From positions 62,001-126,000 of the forward strand of contig NZ_JALHLE010000013.1 in assembly GCF_022832385.1 (NCBI RefSeq): a DNA stretch of 64,000 bases. Direction: 5' to 3'. Each line of letters opens with the position of its first letter. Positions within the stretch are counted from its first letter, which is position 1. The notes beneath the pieces are model-generated. The model had not been told where the DNA came from and made no database searches. It was given only the letters and a program-made list of their open reading frames with translations. This DNA comes from Novosphingobium album (ex Hu et al. 2023). GTDB taxonomy: Bacteria > Pseudomonadota > Alphaproteobacteria > Sphingomonadales > Sphingomonadaceae. Position numbers and translations under genes: made by a program. This document shows, one piece after another, positions 42,858 to 53,601 of the stretch.

Positions 42858-43637
42858 TCAGCACAGCAACAGCATCGAATCGTCGCGTGCCACTACGGCC
42901 AGCGAAAGGCCCGCCGCCTTCGCACGGCGCGCTGCTAGGTCAGTGGGTGCAGAGATCGTCACCAGCAGCGGGCACCCCGCACGCACGGTCTTTTCGACCA
43001 GTTCGTAGGAACAGCGCGAGGTCATCACGATGAAGCCTTCGGACGCGGCGATCCCCTGCCGCGCCATCGCGCCCACCAGCTTGTCGAGCGCGTTGTGGCG
43101 GCCGACGTCCTCGCGCACCAGCAGCAGTTCACCGTCCTCGCGGACGAAGGCCGCTGCGTGGGTCGCGCGGGTGAGTCGACCGAGCGGCAGGCGTTTGGCG
43201 AAGGCATCGAGCGCGCGGCGGATGGCCTCGGGCTTGGCCGCGCTGCGGCGGGACAGCGCAGGGAGCGGGCGCAGCGCGGCTTCCACCCCCTCGATCCCGC
43301 AGATGCCGCAGGAACTGTCACCCACCCGGCGCCGCGCCCGTTCGAGGATCGGGCCGAGGCGGTCGGCGGGAAGGTTGACGCGCGCGACATGGCCGGTGCC
43401 CCATTCGCCATTCTCCACCGTGTGCAGCGCGACTTCGCCCACCTCGCCCGGCGCAGCCAGTCCCTCGGCCATGAGGAAGCCGGTTACGAAGTCCTCCAGA
43501 TCGATCGGGCTCGCCATCATCACGGCATAAGCAATGCCGTTGGTTTCGATCGCGACGGGAGCCTCCACGGGCACGTCCATTTCGCGCGGCGCGTCCGCCG
43601 GTTCGCGGTAGGCGCTTCGCCGGACCTGTACCTGCAC
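42858..43637 (-). CDS. fdhD: Formate dehydrogenase accessory sulfurtransferase FdhD
   Basis: 259 residues from a GTG at 43637. FdhD carries sulfur from IscS to the molybdenum (bis-MGD) cofactor of formate dehydrogenase. The two-cysteine motif is present as SSCGICG (the family's C-x-x-C), and the downstream conserved blocks MTSRCSYELVEKTVRAG and REDVGRHNALDKLVGAM follow. No formate dehydrogenase subunit is in the window, so the client enzyme must be elsewhere. It is convergent with the cupin gene. Confidence 0.93.
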   Translation of the reverse strand: MQVQVRRSAYREPADAPREMDVPVEAPVAIETNGIAYAVMMASPIDLEDFVTGFLMAEGLAAPGEVGEVALHTVENGEWGTGHVARVNLPADRLGPILERARRRVGDSSCGICGIEGVEAALRPLPALSRRSAAKPEAIRRALDAFAKRLPLGRLTRATHAAAFVREDGELLLVREDVGRHNALDKLVGAMARQGIAASEGFIVMTSRCSYELVEKTVRAGCPLLVTISAPTDLAARRAKAAGLSLAVVARDDSMLLLC

Positions 43638-44113
43638 GGCGCCCGCTGCTGCTTCCCGAAATTCCAGTTCCCTGCTCCTGCCTCAACCCGGCGGCGATCC
43701 GGGCCCGCTCTCATAGCGCGTGGTCACGGCAAGGTCATCCAGGCACCCGAACGCCTCTTCCCTTTGACCTTCAGGGCAGAAATTTTCGCTAGCCACACCA
43801 AAACCGGTGACATCTCATTTGTATCCGAACAGCATCCAAATTTGAGTTATTCATACAAATTCGTCTGAATATGCATACAACATGTAAATTCGCATCGTAC
43901 CTGCGGTACGCCCCGGCGATGCCCTGCCCCCCCACTTGCCCACAGACGAAGCCAATTTGGCTTGCGGCGGCGGAGCGGTTTCCCCTAAACGCGCCCCTCA
44001 TTCCGGCGTTTCGCACCAGAATAAAGGGGCAAGCAGGTCGTCACCCGGAATGGCTCGAGGCTCGGCTTAGGCGCCCGTCTCCTATCCTGTTCAACAAGAT
44101 CGGTACGCACCAA
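43638..44113. other. Intergenic region upstream of fdhD and accD
   Basis: About 476 bases between divergent genes. The part around 43790-43890 is AT-rich, with repeated TACAAATTCG-like pieces, and at 43896-43910 there is a perfect palindrome CGTACC-TGC-GGTACG. These are the likely promoter and operator regions for the acc operon and fdhD. The frame of accD is open upstream of 44114, but that part shows no family similarity. No RNA gene recognised. Confidence 0.5.
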
Positions 44114-44962
44114 ATGAGTTGGCTCAGCAAGGTTCGCAATTCGCTTTCCAGTCTGGCGAAACGCGACACCCCCGACAATCTCTGGATGAAATGCCCGAGC
44201 TGCGGCGAGATGCTGTTCGCGAAGGATTTCGAAGCCAACCTGTCTGTCTGCCCGCATTGCCAGCACCACGGCCGCATCGCCACGCAGGCCCGTTTCGACC
44301 TGCTGCTCGATGCCGGTTATGTGGTCCTGCCGACGCCGAAGGTGCCCGAGAACCCGCTCGGCTTCCGCGACACCAAGAAATACCCCGACCGCCTCAAGGC
44401 CGCCCGCGCCGCCAACCCCTTCCCCGACGCGCTCACCAATGCGTGCGGCACGGTCGATGGCCGCAAGGCAGTGCTCGGCGTGCAGGACTTCAGGTTCATG
44501 GGCGGCTCGATGGGCATGGCCGTGGGCGAAGCCTTCGTCGCTGGCGTTGAACGCGCAATCGCCGAAAACTGCGCTTACGTGATCTGCACCGCGGCGGGCG
44601 GCGCCCGCATGCAGGAGGGCATCCTCTCGCTGATGCAAATGCCCAAGACCACCGTGGCCACCCGGAGCCTTGCCGCCGCTGGCCTTCCCTACATCGTGAT
44701 CCTGACCGATCCCACCACCGGCGGCGTCACCGCGAGCTATGCCATGCTCGGTGACGTGCAGATCGCCGAACCGGGCGCGCTCATCGGCTTTGCCGGCCAG
44801 CGCGTGATCCAGGACACCATCCGTGAAAAACTCCCCGACGGCTTCCAGCGCGCCGAATACCTCCATGCCCACGGCATGGTGGACATGGTGGTCCACCGCA
44901 AGGACCTGAAGACCACGCTGGCAACGCTGCTCGAGTATCTTGAACGAAAGGACGTCGCGTGA
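44114..44962 (+). CDS. accD: Acetyl-CoA carboxylase, carboxyltransferase beta subunit
   Basis: 282 residues from ATG at 44114. The N-terminal zinc ribbon is complete: [12 protein letters not shown] and [13 protein letters not shown]. The carboxyltransferase core shows [38 protein letters not shown] and [17 protein letters not shown], the CoA-binding region. It joins AccA to move the carboxyl from biotin to acetyl-CoA, the first step of fatty acid synthesis. First gene of accD-accB-accC-accA; its stop overlaps the accB start as GTGA. Confidence 0.97.
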   Translation: MSWLSKVRNSLSSLAKRDTPDNLWMKCPSCGEMLFAKDFEANLSVCPHCQHHGRIATQARFDLLLDAGYVVLPTPKVPENPLGFRDTKKYPDRLKAARAANPFPDALTNACGTVDGRKAVLGVQDFRFMGGSMGMAVGEAFVAGVERAIAENCAYVICTAAGGARMQEGILSLMQMPKTTVATRSLAAAGLPYIVILTDPTTGGVTASYAMLGDVQIAEPGALIGFAGQRVIQDTIREKLPDGFQRAEYLHAHGMVDMVVHRKDLKTTLATLLEYLERKDVA

Positions 44963-45420
44963 ATATCGATAGCGCTCTGGTTCGTGAGCTGGCCGAACTG
45001 CTGGCCGAAACCGGCCTCTCGGAAATCGAAGTGGAGGACGGCGACCGCAAGATCCGCGTCAGCCGCCAGCTGATCCAGCAGATGACCGCAGCCATGGCGC
45101 CTGCCATGCCGATGGCGGCACCTGCCGCTCCGGCTGCCGTGCCCGCCGCTGCGCCTGCAGCCGAAGCCGCCCCTGCGGCTGCTCCGGTCGATGCCGTGAA
45201 GTCGCCGATGGTCGGCACCGTCTATCTTGCTCCCGAGCCGGGCGCTGCGGACTTCATCTCGGTCGGCAAGACAGTGAAGGCGGGCGACGTACTGCTGATC
45301 GTGGAGGCCATGAAGGTGATGAACCAGATCACCGCACCCAAATCGGGCACCATCACCGCCATTCTCGTCGAGAACCAGCAGCCGGTCGAATTCGACCAGC
45401 CGCTCGTGGTGATCGGCTGA
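44959..45420 (+). CDS. accB: Acetyl-CoA carboxylase, biotin carboxyl carrier protein
   Basis: 153 residues from a GTG that overlaps the accD stop. The N-terminal helical part is followed by a long Ala/Pro linker (about residues 50-85), then the biotinyl domain with the biotinylated lysine (residue 119) in the standard EAMKVMN. The C-terminal end ([13 protein letters not shown]) is normal for the family. The gene is followed by accC after 14 bases, with GGGGCG before the next start. Confidence 0.97.
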   Translation: MNIDSALVRELAELLAETGLSEIEVEDGDRKIRVSRQLIQQMTAAMAPAMPMAAPAAPAAVPAAAPAAEAAPAAAPVDAVKSPMVGTVYLAPEPGAADFISVGKTVKAGDVLLIVEAMKVMNQITAPKSGTITAILVENQQPVEFDQPLVVIG

Positions 45421-45434
45421 GAGCGGGGCGCCTT

Positions 45435-46784
45435 ATGGCCATCAAACGCCTCCTGATTGCCAACCGCGGCGAAATCGCACTGCGTATCCATCGCGCCGCG
45501 CGCGAGATGGGCATCGAGACGGTCGCGGTGCACTCAACCGCCGATGCCGACGCCATGCACGTCCGGCTGGCCGACCATGCCGTCTGCATTGGCCCGCCGG
45601 CTGCCGCGAACAGCTATCTCAACATAGCCGCGATCATCTCGGCCGCCGAGATCACCCATGCCGACGCGATCCACCCCGGCTACGGATTCCTTTCGGAAAA
45701 CGCCCGCTTCGCCGAGATCGTCGAGGCGCATGACATCGCATGGGTCGGCCCCAAGCCCGAGCACATTCGCACCATGGGCGACAAGGTCGAGGCCAAGCGC
45801 ACCGCCGGTGCCCTCGGCCTGCCGCTGGTCCCGGGCTCGGACGGCGCCATCGAGGACTTCGACGAGGCGCGCGCGATGGCCGAAAAGATCGGCTACCCGG
45901 TGATCATCAAGGCCGCTTCGGGCGGCGGCGGGCGCGGCATGAAGGTCGTGAATTCGGCCGACGAGCTGGAAAGCCAGATGGGGCAGGCCCGCTCGGAAGC
46001 GAAAGCCGCTTTCGGCGATGCCACCGTCTACATGGAAAAGTACCTCGGCAATCCGCGGCACATCGAATTCCAGGTCTTCGGTGACGGCAACGGCCATGCC
46101 GTCCATCTGGGCGAACGCGACTGCTCGCTGCAGCGCCGCCACCAGAAGGTGCTGGAGGAAGCGCCCTCCCCGGTCATCACGCCCGAAGAGCGCGAACGCA
46201 TGGGCGGGATCGTCGCCAAAGCCATGGCCGACATGGGCTATCGCGGCGCCGGCACGATCGAGTTCCTGTGGGAAAACGGCGAGTTCTACTTCATCGAGAT
46301 GAACACCCGCCTGCAGGTGGAACATCCGGTCACCGAAGCGATCACCGGCGTCGATCTGGTGCGCGAACAGATCCGCATCGCCGCGGGCGAGCCGCTCTCG
46401 TTCACGCAGGATGAACTGGAGTTCAAGGGCCACGCCATCGAGTGCCGCATCAATGCGGAAGACCCGTGGACCTTCACGCCCTCGCCGGGCGAAGTGAAGG
46501 GCTATCACGCCGCAGGCGGCCTGAACGTGCGCGTCGATTCCGGGCTCTACGCCGGTTACCGCATTCCGCCCTACTACGATTCCATGATCGGCAAGCTGAT
46601 CGTCTCGGGCCGCACGCGCGAAGGCGCAATCATGCGCCTCAAGCGCGCACTTGAGGAGATGGTCATCGAGGGCGTCAAGACCTCGATCCCGCTGCATCAG
46701 GCGCTGCTGGAGGACCCCGAGTTCAACAGCGGCGACTACACGATCAAGTGGCTCGAAGAGTGGCTGGCGAAGAGGTCCGTATGA
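45435..46784 (+). CDS. accC: Acetyl-CoA carboxylase, biotin carboxylase subunit
   Basis: 449 residues. The ATP-grasp enzyme carboxylates biotin on Acc[21 protein letters not shown] at the start, the [16 protein letters not shown] block, the glycine-rich [18 protein letters not shown], and the catalytic [18 protein letters not shown]. It is full length. Its stop overlaps the accA start as ATGA, which couples the biotin carboxylase and the carboxyltransferase alpha subunit. Confidence 0.98.
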   Translation: MAIKRLLIANRGEIALRIHRAAREMGIETVAVHSTADADAMHVRLADHAVCIGPPAAANSYLNIAAIISAAEITHADAIHPGYGFLSENARFAEIVEAHDIAWVGPKPEHIRTMGDKVEAKRTAGALGLPLVPGSDGAIEDFDEARAMAEKIGYPVIIKAASGGGGRGMKVVNSADELESQMGQARSEAKAAFGDATVYMEKYLGNPRHIEFQVFGDGNGHAVHLGERDCSLQRRHQKVLEEAPSPVITPEERERMGGIVAKAMADMGYRGAGTIEFLWENGEFYFIEMNTRLQVEHPVTEAITGVDLVREQIRIAAGEPLSFTQDELEFKGHAIECRINAEDPWTFTPSPGEVKGYHAAGGLNVRVDSGLYAGYRIPPYYDSMIGKLIVSGRTREGAIMRLKRALEEMVIEGVKTSIPLHQALLEDPEFNSGDYTIKWLEEWLAKRSV

Positions 46785-47728
46785 TTTCGTTCCTGGACTT
46801 CGAAAAGCCGGTCGCCGAGCTGGAAATGCGGATCGCCGAACTGCGCGCGACCGCCGACGGCAGCGACCTCGACATCGAAGCGGAAATCCGGAAGCTGGAG
46901 AAGAAAAGTGCGGCCCTCCTCGCCAGCACTTACGGCAAGCTCTCGCCCTGGCAGAAGACGCAGGTCGCGCGCCATCCGCAGCGTCCGCATTTCGTCGACT
47001 ACATCCGGCTGTCCTTCACCGATTTCGTGCCTCTGGGTGGCGACCGCCTCTATGGCGAGGACGCCGCGATCATCGGCGGGCTGGCGAAGCTCGATGGCCG
47101 CAAGGTCATGGTGATCGGTCACGAAAAGGGCCACGACACCGCCAGCCGCATCAAGCACAACTTCGGCATGGCCAAGCCCGAAGGCTACCGCAAGGCGATC
47201 CGCCTGATGGAAATGGCCAGCAAGTTCGGCCTGCCGGTCGTCACGCTGGTGGACACGGCAGGCGCCTTCCCCGGCGTCGAGGCGGAAGAACGCGGTCAGG
47301 CCGAGGCCATCGCCCGCTCGACCGAGGCCTGCCTTGCTCTTGCGGTGCCGATGGTCGCAGCGATCGTCGGCGAAGGCGGTTCGGGCGGCGCGGTCGCCAT
47401 TGCCAGCGCCAACAAGGTGCTGATGCTGGAACATGCCGTCTATTCGGTGATCTCACCCGAGGGCGCATCCTCGATCCTGTGGCGCACGCCGGACAAGGCC
47501 GCCGATGCCGCCACGGCCATGAAGGTGACCGCGCAGGACCTGCTGGACCTGAACGTGATCGACGGGATCGTGCCCGAGCCCACCGGCGGCGCTCATCGCG
47601 ATCCGGCCCGGACCGCGCGCGCCCTTGCCGATGCACTGGGTCGGGAACTCGCAGCGCTGGAGACCTTGGACCCGGCCGGGCTCCTGAGCCAGCGCGAGGA
47701 CAGGTTCCTGGCCATCGGGTCGCTTTGA
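46781..47728 (+). CDS. accA: Acetyl-CoA carboxylase, carboxyltransferase alpha subunit
   Basis: 315 residues from ATG at 46781 ([15 protein letters not shown]). The family's crotonase-fold pieces are visible: [38 protein letters not shown] and [20 protein letters not shown], and the C-terminal APGGxxx-type end [20 protein letters not shown]. It forms the alpha2beta2 carboxyltransferase with AccD. The presence of all four subunits in one cluster is uncommon in alphaproteobacteria. Confidence 0.97.
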   Translation: MISFLDFEKPVAELEMRIAELRATADGSDLDIEAEIRKLEKKSAALLASTYGKLSPWQKTQVARHPQRPHFVDYIRLSFTDFVPLGGDRLYGEDAAIIGGLAKLDGRKVMVIGHEKGHDTASRIKHNFGMAKPEGYRKAIRLMEMASKFGLPVVTLVDTAGAFPGVEAEERGQAEAIARSTEACLALAVPMVAAIVGEGGSGGAVAIASANKVLMLEHAVYSVISPEGASSILWRTPDKAADAATAMKVTAQDLLDLNVIDGIVPEPTGGAHRDPARTARALADALGRELAALETLDPAGLLSQREDRFLAIGSL

Positions 47729-47937
47729 CAGCCTGCAGGAAACGGTTTCCGACCGAAAAATCGCACAGCGTCAGCAAAGGGCGCGCGAATTTTTCGGGCA
47801 CCATGTCCGGTTAATGGCAATGGACGCTGGAGCCTCCAACCGGTAGTCAAAAAGCCCGGCAAGACCCTTGCAGCGGCAAGGGCAGGCAGGTCACCGCAAC
47901 GCGGGCAAAAGACCGGCAAACGGGGTCGAATTATTCC

Positions 47938-50412
47938 ATGAGCCTGAGACTGCGATTTCCTATTGGCAGCAGCGTGCTTGCGGCAAGCGCGCTGATCACG
48001 GCTGCTGCAGTCTATGCCGCGCAGGACCACGAACCAGACGCTGTTGTGGATGCCATGCCGGCTGCGGCCGAAGCACAGGCAGCAATGATCGAGCCGATGC
48101 TCGAAAAGTACTGCTCGCGCTGCCACAACGATTTCGACATGGTCGCCAATCTCTCGGTCGAGGACCTCAAGGCCAGCGACCTGCGCACCGGCAAGCATGC
48201 CGCAGAGTGGGAAAAGATCCTGCGCCGCGTCGCTGCCGGGGAAATGCCGCCTCACTCGAAGCCGCAGCCTGACCCGGCCAAGCGCGCGGCCTTCGTGCAA
48301 TGGCTCGGCCAGTCGCGCGCGAGTTTCGCCGCAGCCAATCCCGATCCGGGCAAGGCCACGCTGCGCCGCCTCAACCGCTACGAATATGCCAACGCGGTGC
48401 GCGACCTGCTCTCACTCGACGTGGATTTCAGCCGCGAACTGCCGCAGGACAATTCCGGCTTCGGCTTCGACAACATCGCCGATGTGCTGACCGTTTCGCC
48501 CACGCTGATGGAGCGCTACATTGCGGTGGCAGGCAAGGTCGGGCGGCTGGCGACCGGCCTCACCTCGCGCCGCGAATTCGTGACGACCTGGCAGGTCCCC
48601 AAAGACGGCTCGGTCAAGAACTCGGGCGTGCCCGCCTACAACGAACGGGCGAGCGCGGATCTGCCGCTGGCCTCGCGCGGGGGCGCTGCTTTCGAATATT
48701 TCGCCCGCTACGACGGCACTTACGAAATCGCCGCCTGGCTGAATTCCAATACCAACAACGAGACCGACCGCCTCACCGAAGACCGCTACAGCGTGCGTGT
48801 GCCGGTCAAGGCGGGGGCACACCTCGTGGGCCTCTCGTTCCGCCGCCAGTACTGGCCGGACGAGACCGTGCAGACGCTGCACAATGATACCGACAAGGTG
48901 CCGCTGCCACTCGATCCTCCCACCAAGCTTCCGCTCGACGTCTGGGTGGATGGTCAGCGGGTCTCCACGCTGGAGGTGCCGTCCTACCGGATGCACCAGC
49001 GCTACTCGCAGCAGAACTTCCCACGCGACGTGCTGCAGGTGGATGTGGCTGGGCCTTACGACGCCGTGGGCGTGCCAGACACGCCGAGCCGCCGTGCAGT
49101 GTTCCTGTGCCATCCGAAGAAGGCTTCGCAGGAAGAGGCCTGCGCGCACAAGATCATTTCTACACTGGCCCGGCGCGCCTGGCGCCGTCCGGTTGGGGAA
49201 TTCGACATTGCCCCGCTGATGCAGATCTATGCAGGCGAACGCACGGCATCCGATTTCGAACACGGCGTGGAAGCCGCGCTGGAAGCAATCCTCGTCTCTC
49301 CCGAATTCCTGTTCGTCGTCGAGCATGACCCGGCGGGCGCCCTGCCCGGCAGTGTCCACACCGTGTCCGATCTGGAACTGGCGACGCGGCTTTCGCTGTT
49401 CCTGTGGAGCAGCATTCCCGACGATCACCTGCTCTCGCTCGCCGAGCAGGGCAAGCTCCGCAAGCCCGGCGTGCTCGATGCCGAAATCACCCGTATGCTG
49501 GATGATCCCAGGGCGAAGGCACTGACCGGAAACTTCGCCGGACAGTGGCTCTACTTGCGCAACCTCGACCAGCAGAAACCAGACATCGACGTCTTCCCGA
49601 AATTCGACACGCGCCTCAAGCAGGCCATGGCGACCGAAACCGAGATGTTCTTCGCGAGCATCCTCAATGACAACCGGCCGGTGACGGACTTCATCGAGGC
49701 CAACTACACCTTCCTCAACCAGCGCCTTGCCGAGCACTATGGCATCCCCGGCGTGACCGGTACGGCGTTCCGCAAGGTTGCGCTGAAGCCCGAGTGGCAT
49801 CGTGGCGGGCTGCTGGGGCAGGCGAGCATCCTGACCGTGACGTCGTACAACAACCACACCTCGGTGGTGCGGCGCGGCAAGTGGATCCTCGACAATATCC
49901 TAGCCTCGCCCCCTCCTCCGCCGCCCGCCAACGTGCCCGCGCTCAAGACCGAGCATGATGGCCGCCAGTTGAGCGCGCGCGAGCAGCTCGAACTTCACCG
50001 CGCCAACCCGAGCTGCGCTGCCTGCCATGTGAAGATGGACCCGCTGGGCTTCGCGCTGGAGAACTTCAACGCGGTCGGCGGCTGGCGCACCATCGATGCG
50101 GGCCAGCCCATCGACAACGGCGCGGTGCTGCCCGACGGCACGAAATTCGCAGGGATCAGCGGCCTTCAGAAGATCCTGATGGACCGCAAGGACGAGTTCG
50201 CACAGGCCTTCACCGAGCGGCTGATGATCTACGCCCTCGCCCGCGGCCTCGGCGCGCAGGACATGCCCGCAGTGCGCGAGATCGCCAGCGATGCCGCCGC
50301 CGATAGCTATCGCGTGCGCGCCATCATCAAGGGCATTGCCGCCAGCCCTGCCTTCACCATGCGCAAGACCCCCGAACCCTTCAAAGCCGCCTACGGGAGC
50401 CCGATGAAATGA
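47938..50412 (+). CDS. DUF1592-type exported protein with two haem c motifs
   Basis: 824 residues. A signal peptide (residues ~8-28, ALITAAAVYAA) precedes a CxxCH haem motif at residues 59-63 (KYCSRCHNDF). After the DUF1587/1592/1588/1585-like blocks (DNSGFGFDNIADVLTVSPTL; LATRLSLFLWSSIPDD; NHTSVVRRGKWILDNIL) a second CxxCH lies at residues 693-697 (PSCAACHVKMDPLGFALENF). This multi-block family is abundant in planctomycetes and occurs in some proteobacteria, normally followed by DUF1552; its reaction is unknown to me. The end overlaps the DUF1552 gene by 4 bases (ATGA). Confidence 0.85.
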   Translation: MSLRLRFPIGSSVLAASALITAAAVYAAQDHEPDAVVDAMPAAAEAQAAMIEPMLEKYCSRCHNDFDMVANLSVEDLKASDLRTGKHAAEWEKILRRVAAGEMPPHSKPQPDPAKRAAFVQWLGQSRASFAAANPDPGKATLRRLNRYEYANAVRDLLSLDVDFSRELPQDNSGFGFDNIADVLTVSPTLMERYIAVAGKVGRLATGLTSRREFVTTWQVPKDGSVKNSGVPAYNERASADLPLASRGGAAFEYFARYDGTYEIAAWLNSNTNNETDRLTEDRYSVRVPVKAGAHLVGLSFRRQYWPDETVQTLHNDTDKVPLPLDPPTKLPLDVWVDGQRVSTLEVPSYRMHQRYSQQNFPRDVLQVDVAGPYDAVGVPDTPSRRAVFLCHPKKASQEEACAHKIISTLARRAWRRPVGEFDIAPLMQIYAGERTASDFEHGVEAALEAILVSPEFLFVVEHDPAGALPGSVHTVSDLELATRLSLFLWSSIPDDHLLSLAEQGKLRKPGVLDAEITRMLDDPRAKALTGNFAGQWLYLRNLDQQKPDIDVFPKFDTRLKQAMATETEMFFASILNDNRPVTDFIEANYTFLNQRLAEHYGIPGVTGTAFRKVALKPEWHRGGLLGQASILTVTSYNNHTSVVRRGKWILDNILASPPPPPPANVPALKTEHDGRQLSAREQLELHRANPSCAACHVKMDPLGFALENFNAVGGWRTIDAGQPIDNGAVLPDGTKFAGISGLQKILMDRKDEFAQAFTERLMIYALARGLGAQDMPAVREIASDAAADSYRVRAIIKGIAASPAFTMRKTPEPFKAAYGSPMK

Positions 50413-51749
50413 GGATCACCCGCAAGCCCCTCTCCCGCCGCACCGTGCTGCGCGGCAGTGCCACGGCCATGGCCCTGCCCTTCCTCGAAGCGATGATGCC
50501 CAGCGCCAAGGCTGCGGACATCGGTCAGCGGCCCAAGCGGCTGCAGGTTTTCTATTCGCCCAATGGCATGACCATGCCCGAATACCGGCCTACGGGCGAA
50601 GGCGCGGACTTCACGCTGCCGTCCACGCTGGAGCCGCTCACACCGCACAAGGACACGATCGCCGTCGTGACTGGCCTCGGCCACCCGCAGGCGGCGGCGA
50701 TGGGCGATGCGCCCGCCGGGCACGGCCGCTCCTGCCCGGCCTTCCTCACCGGTTCGCATGCCCGCCAGACCGAGGGCGCGGACATCCGCGCGGGCACGTC
50801 GATGGATCAGGTCTTCGCCGCGCATCTGGGCGATGCCACCCAGATCCCCTCGATGGAACTGAGCATCGACCTGCCGAGCATGGCGGGCAGCTGCGACATC
50901 AACTACTCCTGCGCCTATACCAACGGCATCTCCTGGCTGACACCCACAGTGCCGCTGCCGGTCGAGGCCAACCCCCGCGCCGTTTTCGAGCGGCTGTTCG
51001 GGGATGGCGAGGCGCTCGACGAGAAGAGCCGCCTCGCCCGGCTGCGCAAGCAGGCCTCGATCCTCGACTTCGTGATGGAGGACACCGCGCGCCTCTCCGG
51101 CAAGCTGGGCATGGAAGACCGGCACAAGCTCGACGAATACCTCGACGCCACCCGCGCCATCGAAAAGCGCATCCAGCGCGCAGAAAGCTCCCCGCCGCCC
51201 GCGCAGGCCGCGTCGATGATGCAACCCGCGGGCATTCCCGACGATTTCGCCGAGCATGTAAAACTGATGATCGACCTGCAGATCCTCGCCATGCAGGCAG
51301 ACATGACGCGGGTCGGCACCTTCATGATCGGGCGCGAACTGTCCAACCGCACCTATCCCGAAATTGGCGTGCCGGATTCGCACCACATGCTGAGCCACCA
51401 CGGGAAAAATCCCGAAAAGATGGCACAGCTTGCCAAAATCAATCACTATCACATGACCTTCTTCGCCTATGCCCTGCAGCGGATGAAGGAGACGAAAGAC
51501 GGCGAAGGCAGCTTGTTCGACCGCACGCTGGTTATCCGCGGATCGGCCTTCGGCGATTCCAACGAGCACGACTACATGGACTTGCCCATCGTCGTGTCCG
51601 GCGGGCTGGTGAAGGGCGGGCGCCACGTGAAGGTGCAGCATGGCACCAGCATGTCGAACCTGATGCTGGCCGGGCTCAACCTGCTCGACGTTCCGGCCAC
51701 CGCCTTCGGAGACAGTACCGGGCCGCTCAAGGAACTGATCAGTGCGTAA
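50409..51749 (+). CDS. DUF1552-type protein with Tat signal
   Basis: 446 residues; the start overlaps the DUF1592 stop (ATGA). The N-terminus has a twin-arginine signal (LSRRTVLRGSATAMALPFLE). The body matches DUF1552: YSPNGMTMPEYRPTGEGADF, a histidine-rich HGRSCPAFLTGSHARQ and VPDSHHMLSHHGKNPEKMA. In planctomycetes DUF1552 and DUF1592 genes are always paired; the pair likely forms a periplasmic redox or hydrolytic unit. Function unknown. The C-terminus overlaps the ankyrin gene. Confidence 0.85.
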   Translation: MRITRKPLSRRTVLRGSATAMALPFLEAMMPSAKAADIGQRPKRLQVFYSPNGMTMPEYRPTGEGADFTLPSTLEPLTPHKDTIAVVTGLGHPQAAAMGDAPAGHGRSCPAFLTGSHARQTEGADIRAGTSMDQVFAAHLGDATQIPSMELSIDLPSMAGSCDINYSCAYTNGISWLTPTVPLPVEANPRAVFERLFGDGEALDEKSRLARLRKQASILDFVMEDTARLSGKLGMEDRHKLDEYLDATRAIEKRIQRAESSPPPAQAASMMQPAGIPDDFAEHVKLMIDLQILAMQADMTRVGTFMIGRELSNRTYPEIGVPDSHHMLSHHGKNPEKMAQLAKINHYHMTFFAYALQRMKETKDGEGSLFDRTLVIRGSAFGDSNEHDYMDLPIVVSGGLVKGGRHVKVQHGTSMSNLMLAGLNLLDVPATAFGDSTGPLKELISA

Positions 51750-53064
51750 CCTCGCCGCCATCGGTTTCACCATTGCCATCACACTGGCTGTGGTTGCTCC
51801 GGCGCAGGCGCGGCCTGACGGGGATACCGAAGCACTCGCTCTCGCCGTCAGGGCCGGCGATACTGCACGCACGGCTGCGGCCCTTGAAGCCGGAGCCAGT
51901 GCCAACGCCACGCTAGCCTTCGGCGAAAGCCCGCTCGCCCGTGCAATCGAGACACAGGACACGGCACTCGTCAGCACGCTGCTCCACCACGGCGCGAAGC
52001 CCAACACGGCCGATACCGGGGGCCTGACACCGCTCGGCCTTGCCTGCGAACGCGGCAATGGTGCCATCGTCGATGCCCTGCTCGATGCCCGCGCCAATGT
52101 CCGCAAGACCGGCCGCGACGGAACAAGCCCGCTGGCGATCTGCGCCCGCTTCGCCCCGACGGGCACCGTAACACGGATGCTGGCGATGGGCGCCGCGGCG
52201 GAAAGTATCGACGCGCGGGGCCAGACACCGCTGATGTGGGCTGCCTCATCGGGCAACCTGGGCGCCATGGCTGCGCTGTTGAAAGCAGGGGCACAGGTCA
52301 ACCGGGTGACCCCCGGGCAGTTCACGCCGCTGGCCTTCGCGATCAAGAGTGGTGTTCCAGAGGCGACGAAACTGCTGCTCGATGCCGGCGCGGATGCCTC
52401 GTGGCGTGGGCCGGAAAACACCAGCGCGGCGCAATTGGCGATGTACCAGAAGAACTGGGGCGCTGCCGCTTTGCTGGTGGAACGCGGCGTCGACCTTGCC
52501 GCGCATGACCGCAACGGCGAACAGTTACTCCATGTCGCTGCCGCCGGAGGTGATAGCGCCCTTGTCAGGCTGCTGCTGGCGAAAGGCGCCGATCCAAACG
52601 GACTGACCGGCCCCTCGCGCATCAAGTGGGTGACCGAAGCCAACTTCGGCATGCCGCCGCCGCCCGTTCCGCCCACGCCGCCACTGCTCATCGCCGCACA
52701 GAACGGCCAGATGGACGTGATGAAGCTGCTCGTTGCGGCGGGGGCCGATCCGGCCTTCGTCGCAGAGAACGGCACCAATGTCGTGCTCGCCGCCGCGCAC
52801 GGGCAGAGTCCCGCAACACTTGCCTATGCACTCAGCCTCGCACCGAAGGTGAATGTTGCAGACAGCAACGGCATGACGCCTCTGCACGTGGTCCTCAACG
52901 GAGGCTGGCATCCGGAACTGGAAGCGATGATGCGCATTCTCGCGGAACATGGCGCCCGCACCGATCTTCCCAATTCCTACGGCAAGACTGCCGTTCAGAC
53001 TGCCGAAAGCGGGCTGACGACAGTGCGCGACGTCTATCATCATGTTTTTGCAGCCAGGCCTTAG
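51742..53064 (+). CDS. Ankyrin-repeat exported protein
   Basis: 440 residues from a GTG at 51742 that overlaps the DUF1552 stop by eight bases. A signal peptide (LAAIGFTIAITLAVVAPAQA) is followed by roughly ten ankyrin repeats, seen as DTEALALAVRAGDTARTAAALE, GGLTPLGLACERGNGAIVDALL, GQTPLMWAASSGNLGAMAALLK and NGMTPLHVVLNGGWHPELEAMM. A proline stretch (FGMPPPPVPPTPPLL) interrupts them around residue 315. Ankyrin proteins of this kind bind partners and may scaffold the DUF1592/1552 pair. Confidence 0.9.
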   Translation: MRNLAAIGFTIAITLAVVAPAQARPDGDTEALALAVRAGDTARTAAALEAGASANATLAFGESPLARAIETQDTALVSTLLHHGAKPNTADTGGLTPLGLACERGNGAIVDALLDARANVRKTGRDGTSPLAICARFAPTGTVTRMLAMGAAAESIDARGQTPLMWAASSGNLGAMAALLKAGAQVNRVTPGQFTPLAFAIKSGVPEATKLLLDAGADASWRGPENTSAAQLAMYQKNWGAAALLVERGVDLAAHDRNGEQLLHVAAAGGDSALVRLLLAKGADPNGLTGPSRIKWVTEANFGMPPPPVPPTPPLLIAAQNGQMDVMKLLVAAGADPAFVAENGTNVVLAAAHGQSPATLAYALSLAPKVNVADSNGMTPLHVVLNGGWHPELEAMMRILAEHGARTDLPNSYGKTAVQTAESGLTTVRDVYHHVFAARP

Positions 53065-53113
53065 GTTGTGTTAGCACCTGCAACACCCTGCCCCCTTCAT
53101 TCAGGAAGACACC

Positions 53114-53587
53114 ATGATCCGATCCAGAATCACTGCCCTTACCGCTCTTGGCCTCGCCGCCGCAGCAATGGCGGGCGGCGCTACCATTGCCATCGCCGCG
53201 CCTTCGGCCAGCACCACGATTTCCACGCGCCAGGCCAACTTCAAGAAGATGGGCGGGGCGATGAAGGCCTTGAAGGAACAGCTCTCCGGCACTCCGGACA
53301 AGGCGAAGGTCCTCGACGCAGCCAAGACGATCGCTGCCACCGCCCGCGTTCAGACCAAGCTGTTCCCGGCCGGCACCGGCCCCTCATCGGGCGTGAAGAC
53401 CGATGCGCTGCCCGTCATCTGGACCGATCGCACCACATTCGACGGCGACATGAACAAGCTCATAACCGAAGCCGACAAGCTGGTGGCAGCAGCCAACTCG
53501 GGCAATGCCGCTGCGATGCAGGCACAGTTCAAGGCCGTGGGCGGCAGCTGCGGCGGTTGCCACAAGCAGTTCCGCGCTGACGACTGA
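53114..53587 (+). CDS. Cytochrome c' family protein
   Basis: 157 residues with AGGAAG before the ATG. A signal peptide ending ATIAIAA precedes a four-helix bundle domain. The haem attachment is at the C-terminus: SCGGCHKQFRADD, C146-x-x-C149-H150, the position expected for cytochrome c' (which binds NO and often functions in nitrosative stress). The gene is followed by a cytochrome b561 at 14 bases, which could be its electron donor. Confidence 0.9.
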   Translation: MIRSRITALTALGLAAAAMAGGATIAIAAPSASTTISTRQANFKKMGGAMKALKEQLSGTPDKAKVLDAAKTIAATARVQTKLFPAGTGPSSGVKTDALPVIWTDRTTFDGDMNKLITEADKLVAAANSGNAAAMQAQFKAVGGSCGGCHKQFRADD

Positions 53588-53601
53588 ACGGACGCAAAGC
53601 C

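Noticed and set aside
50391..52778. Long minus-strand frame over DUF1552 and the ankyrin gene
   Set aside because: Runs across two real genes on the other strand and has no start signal or domain.
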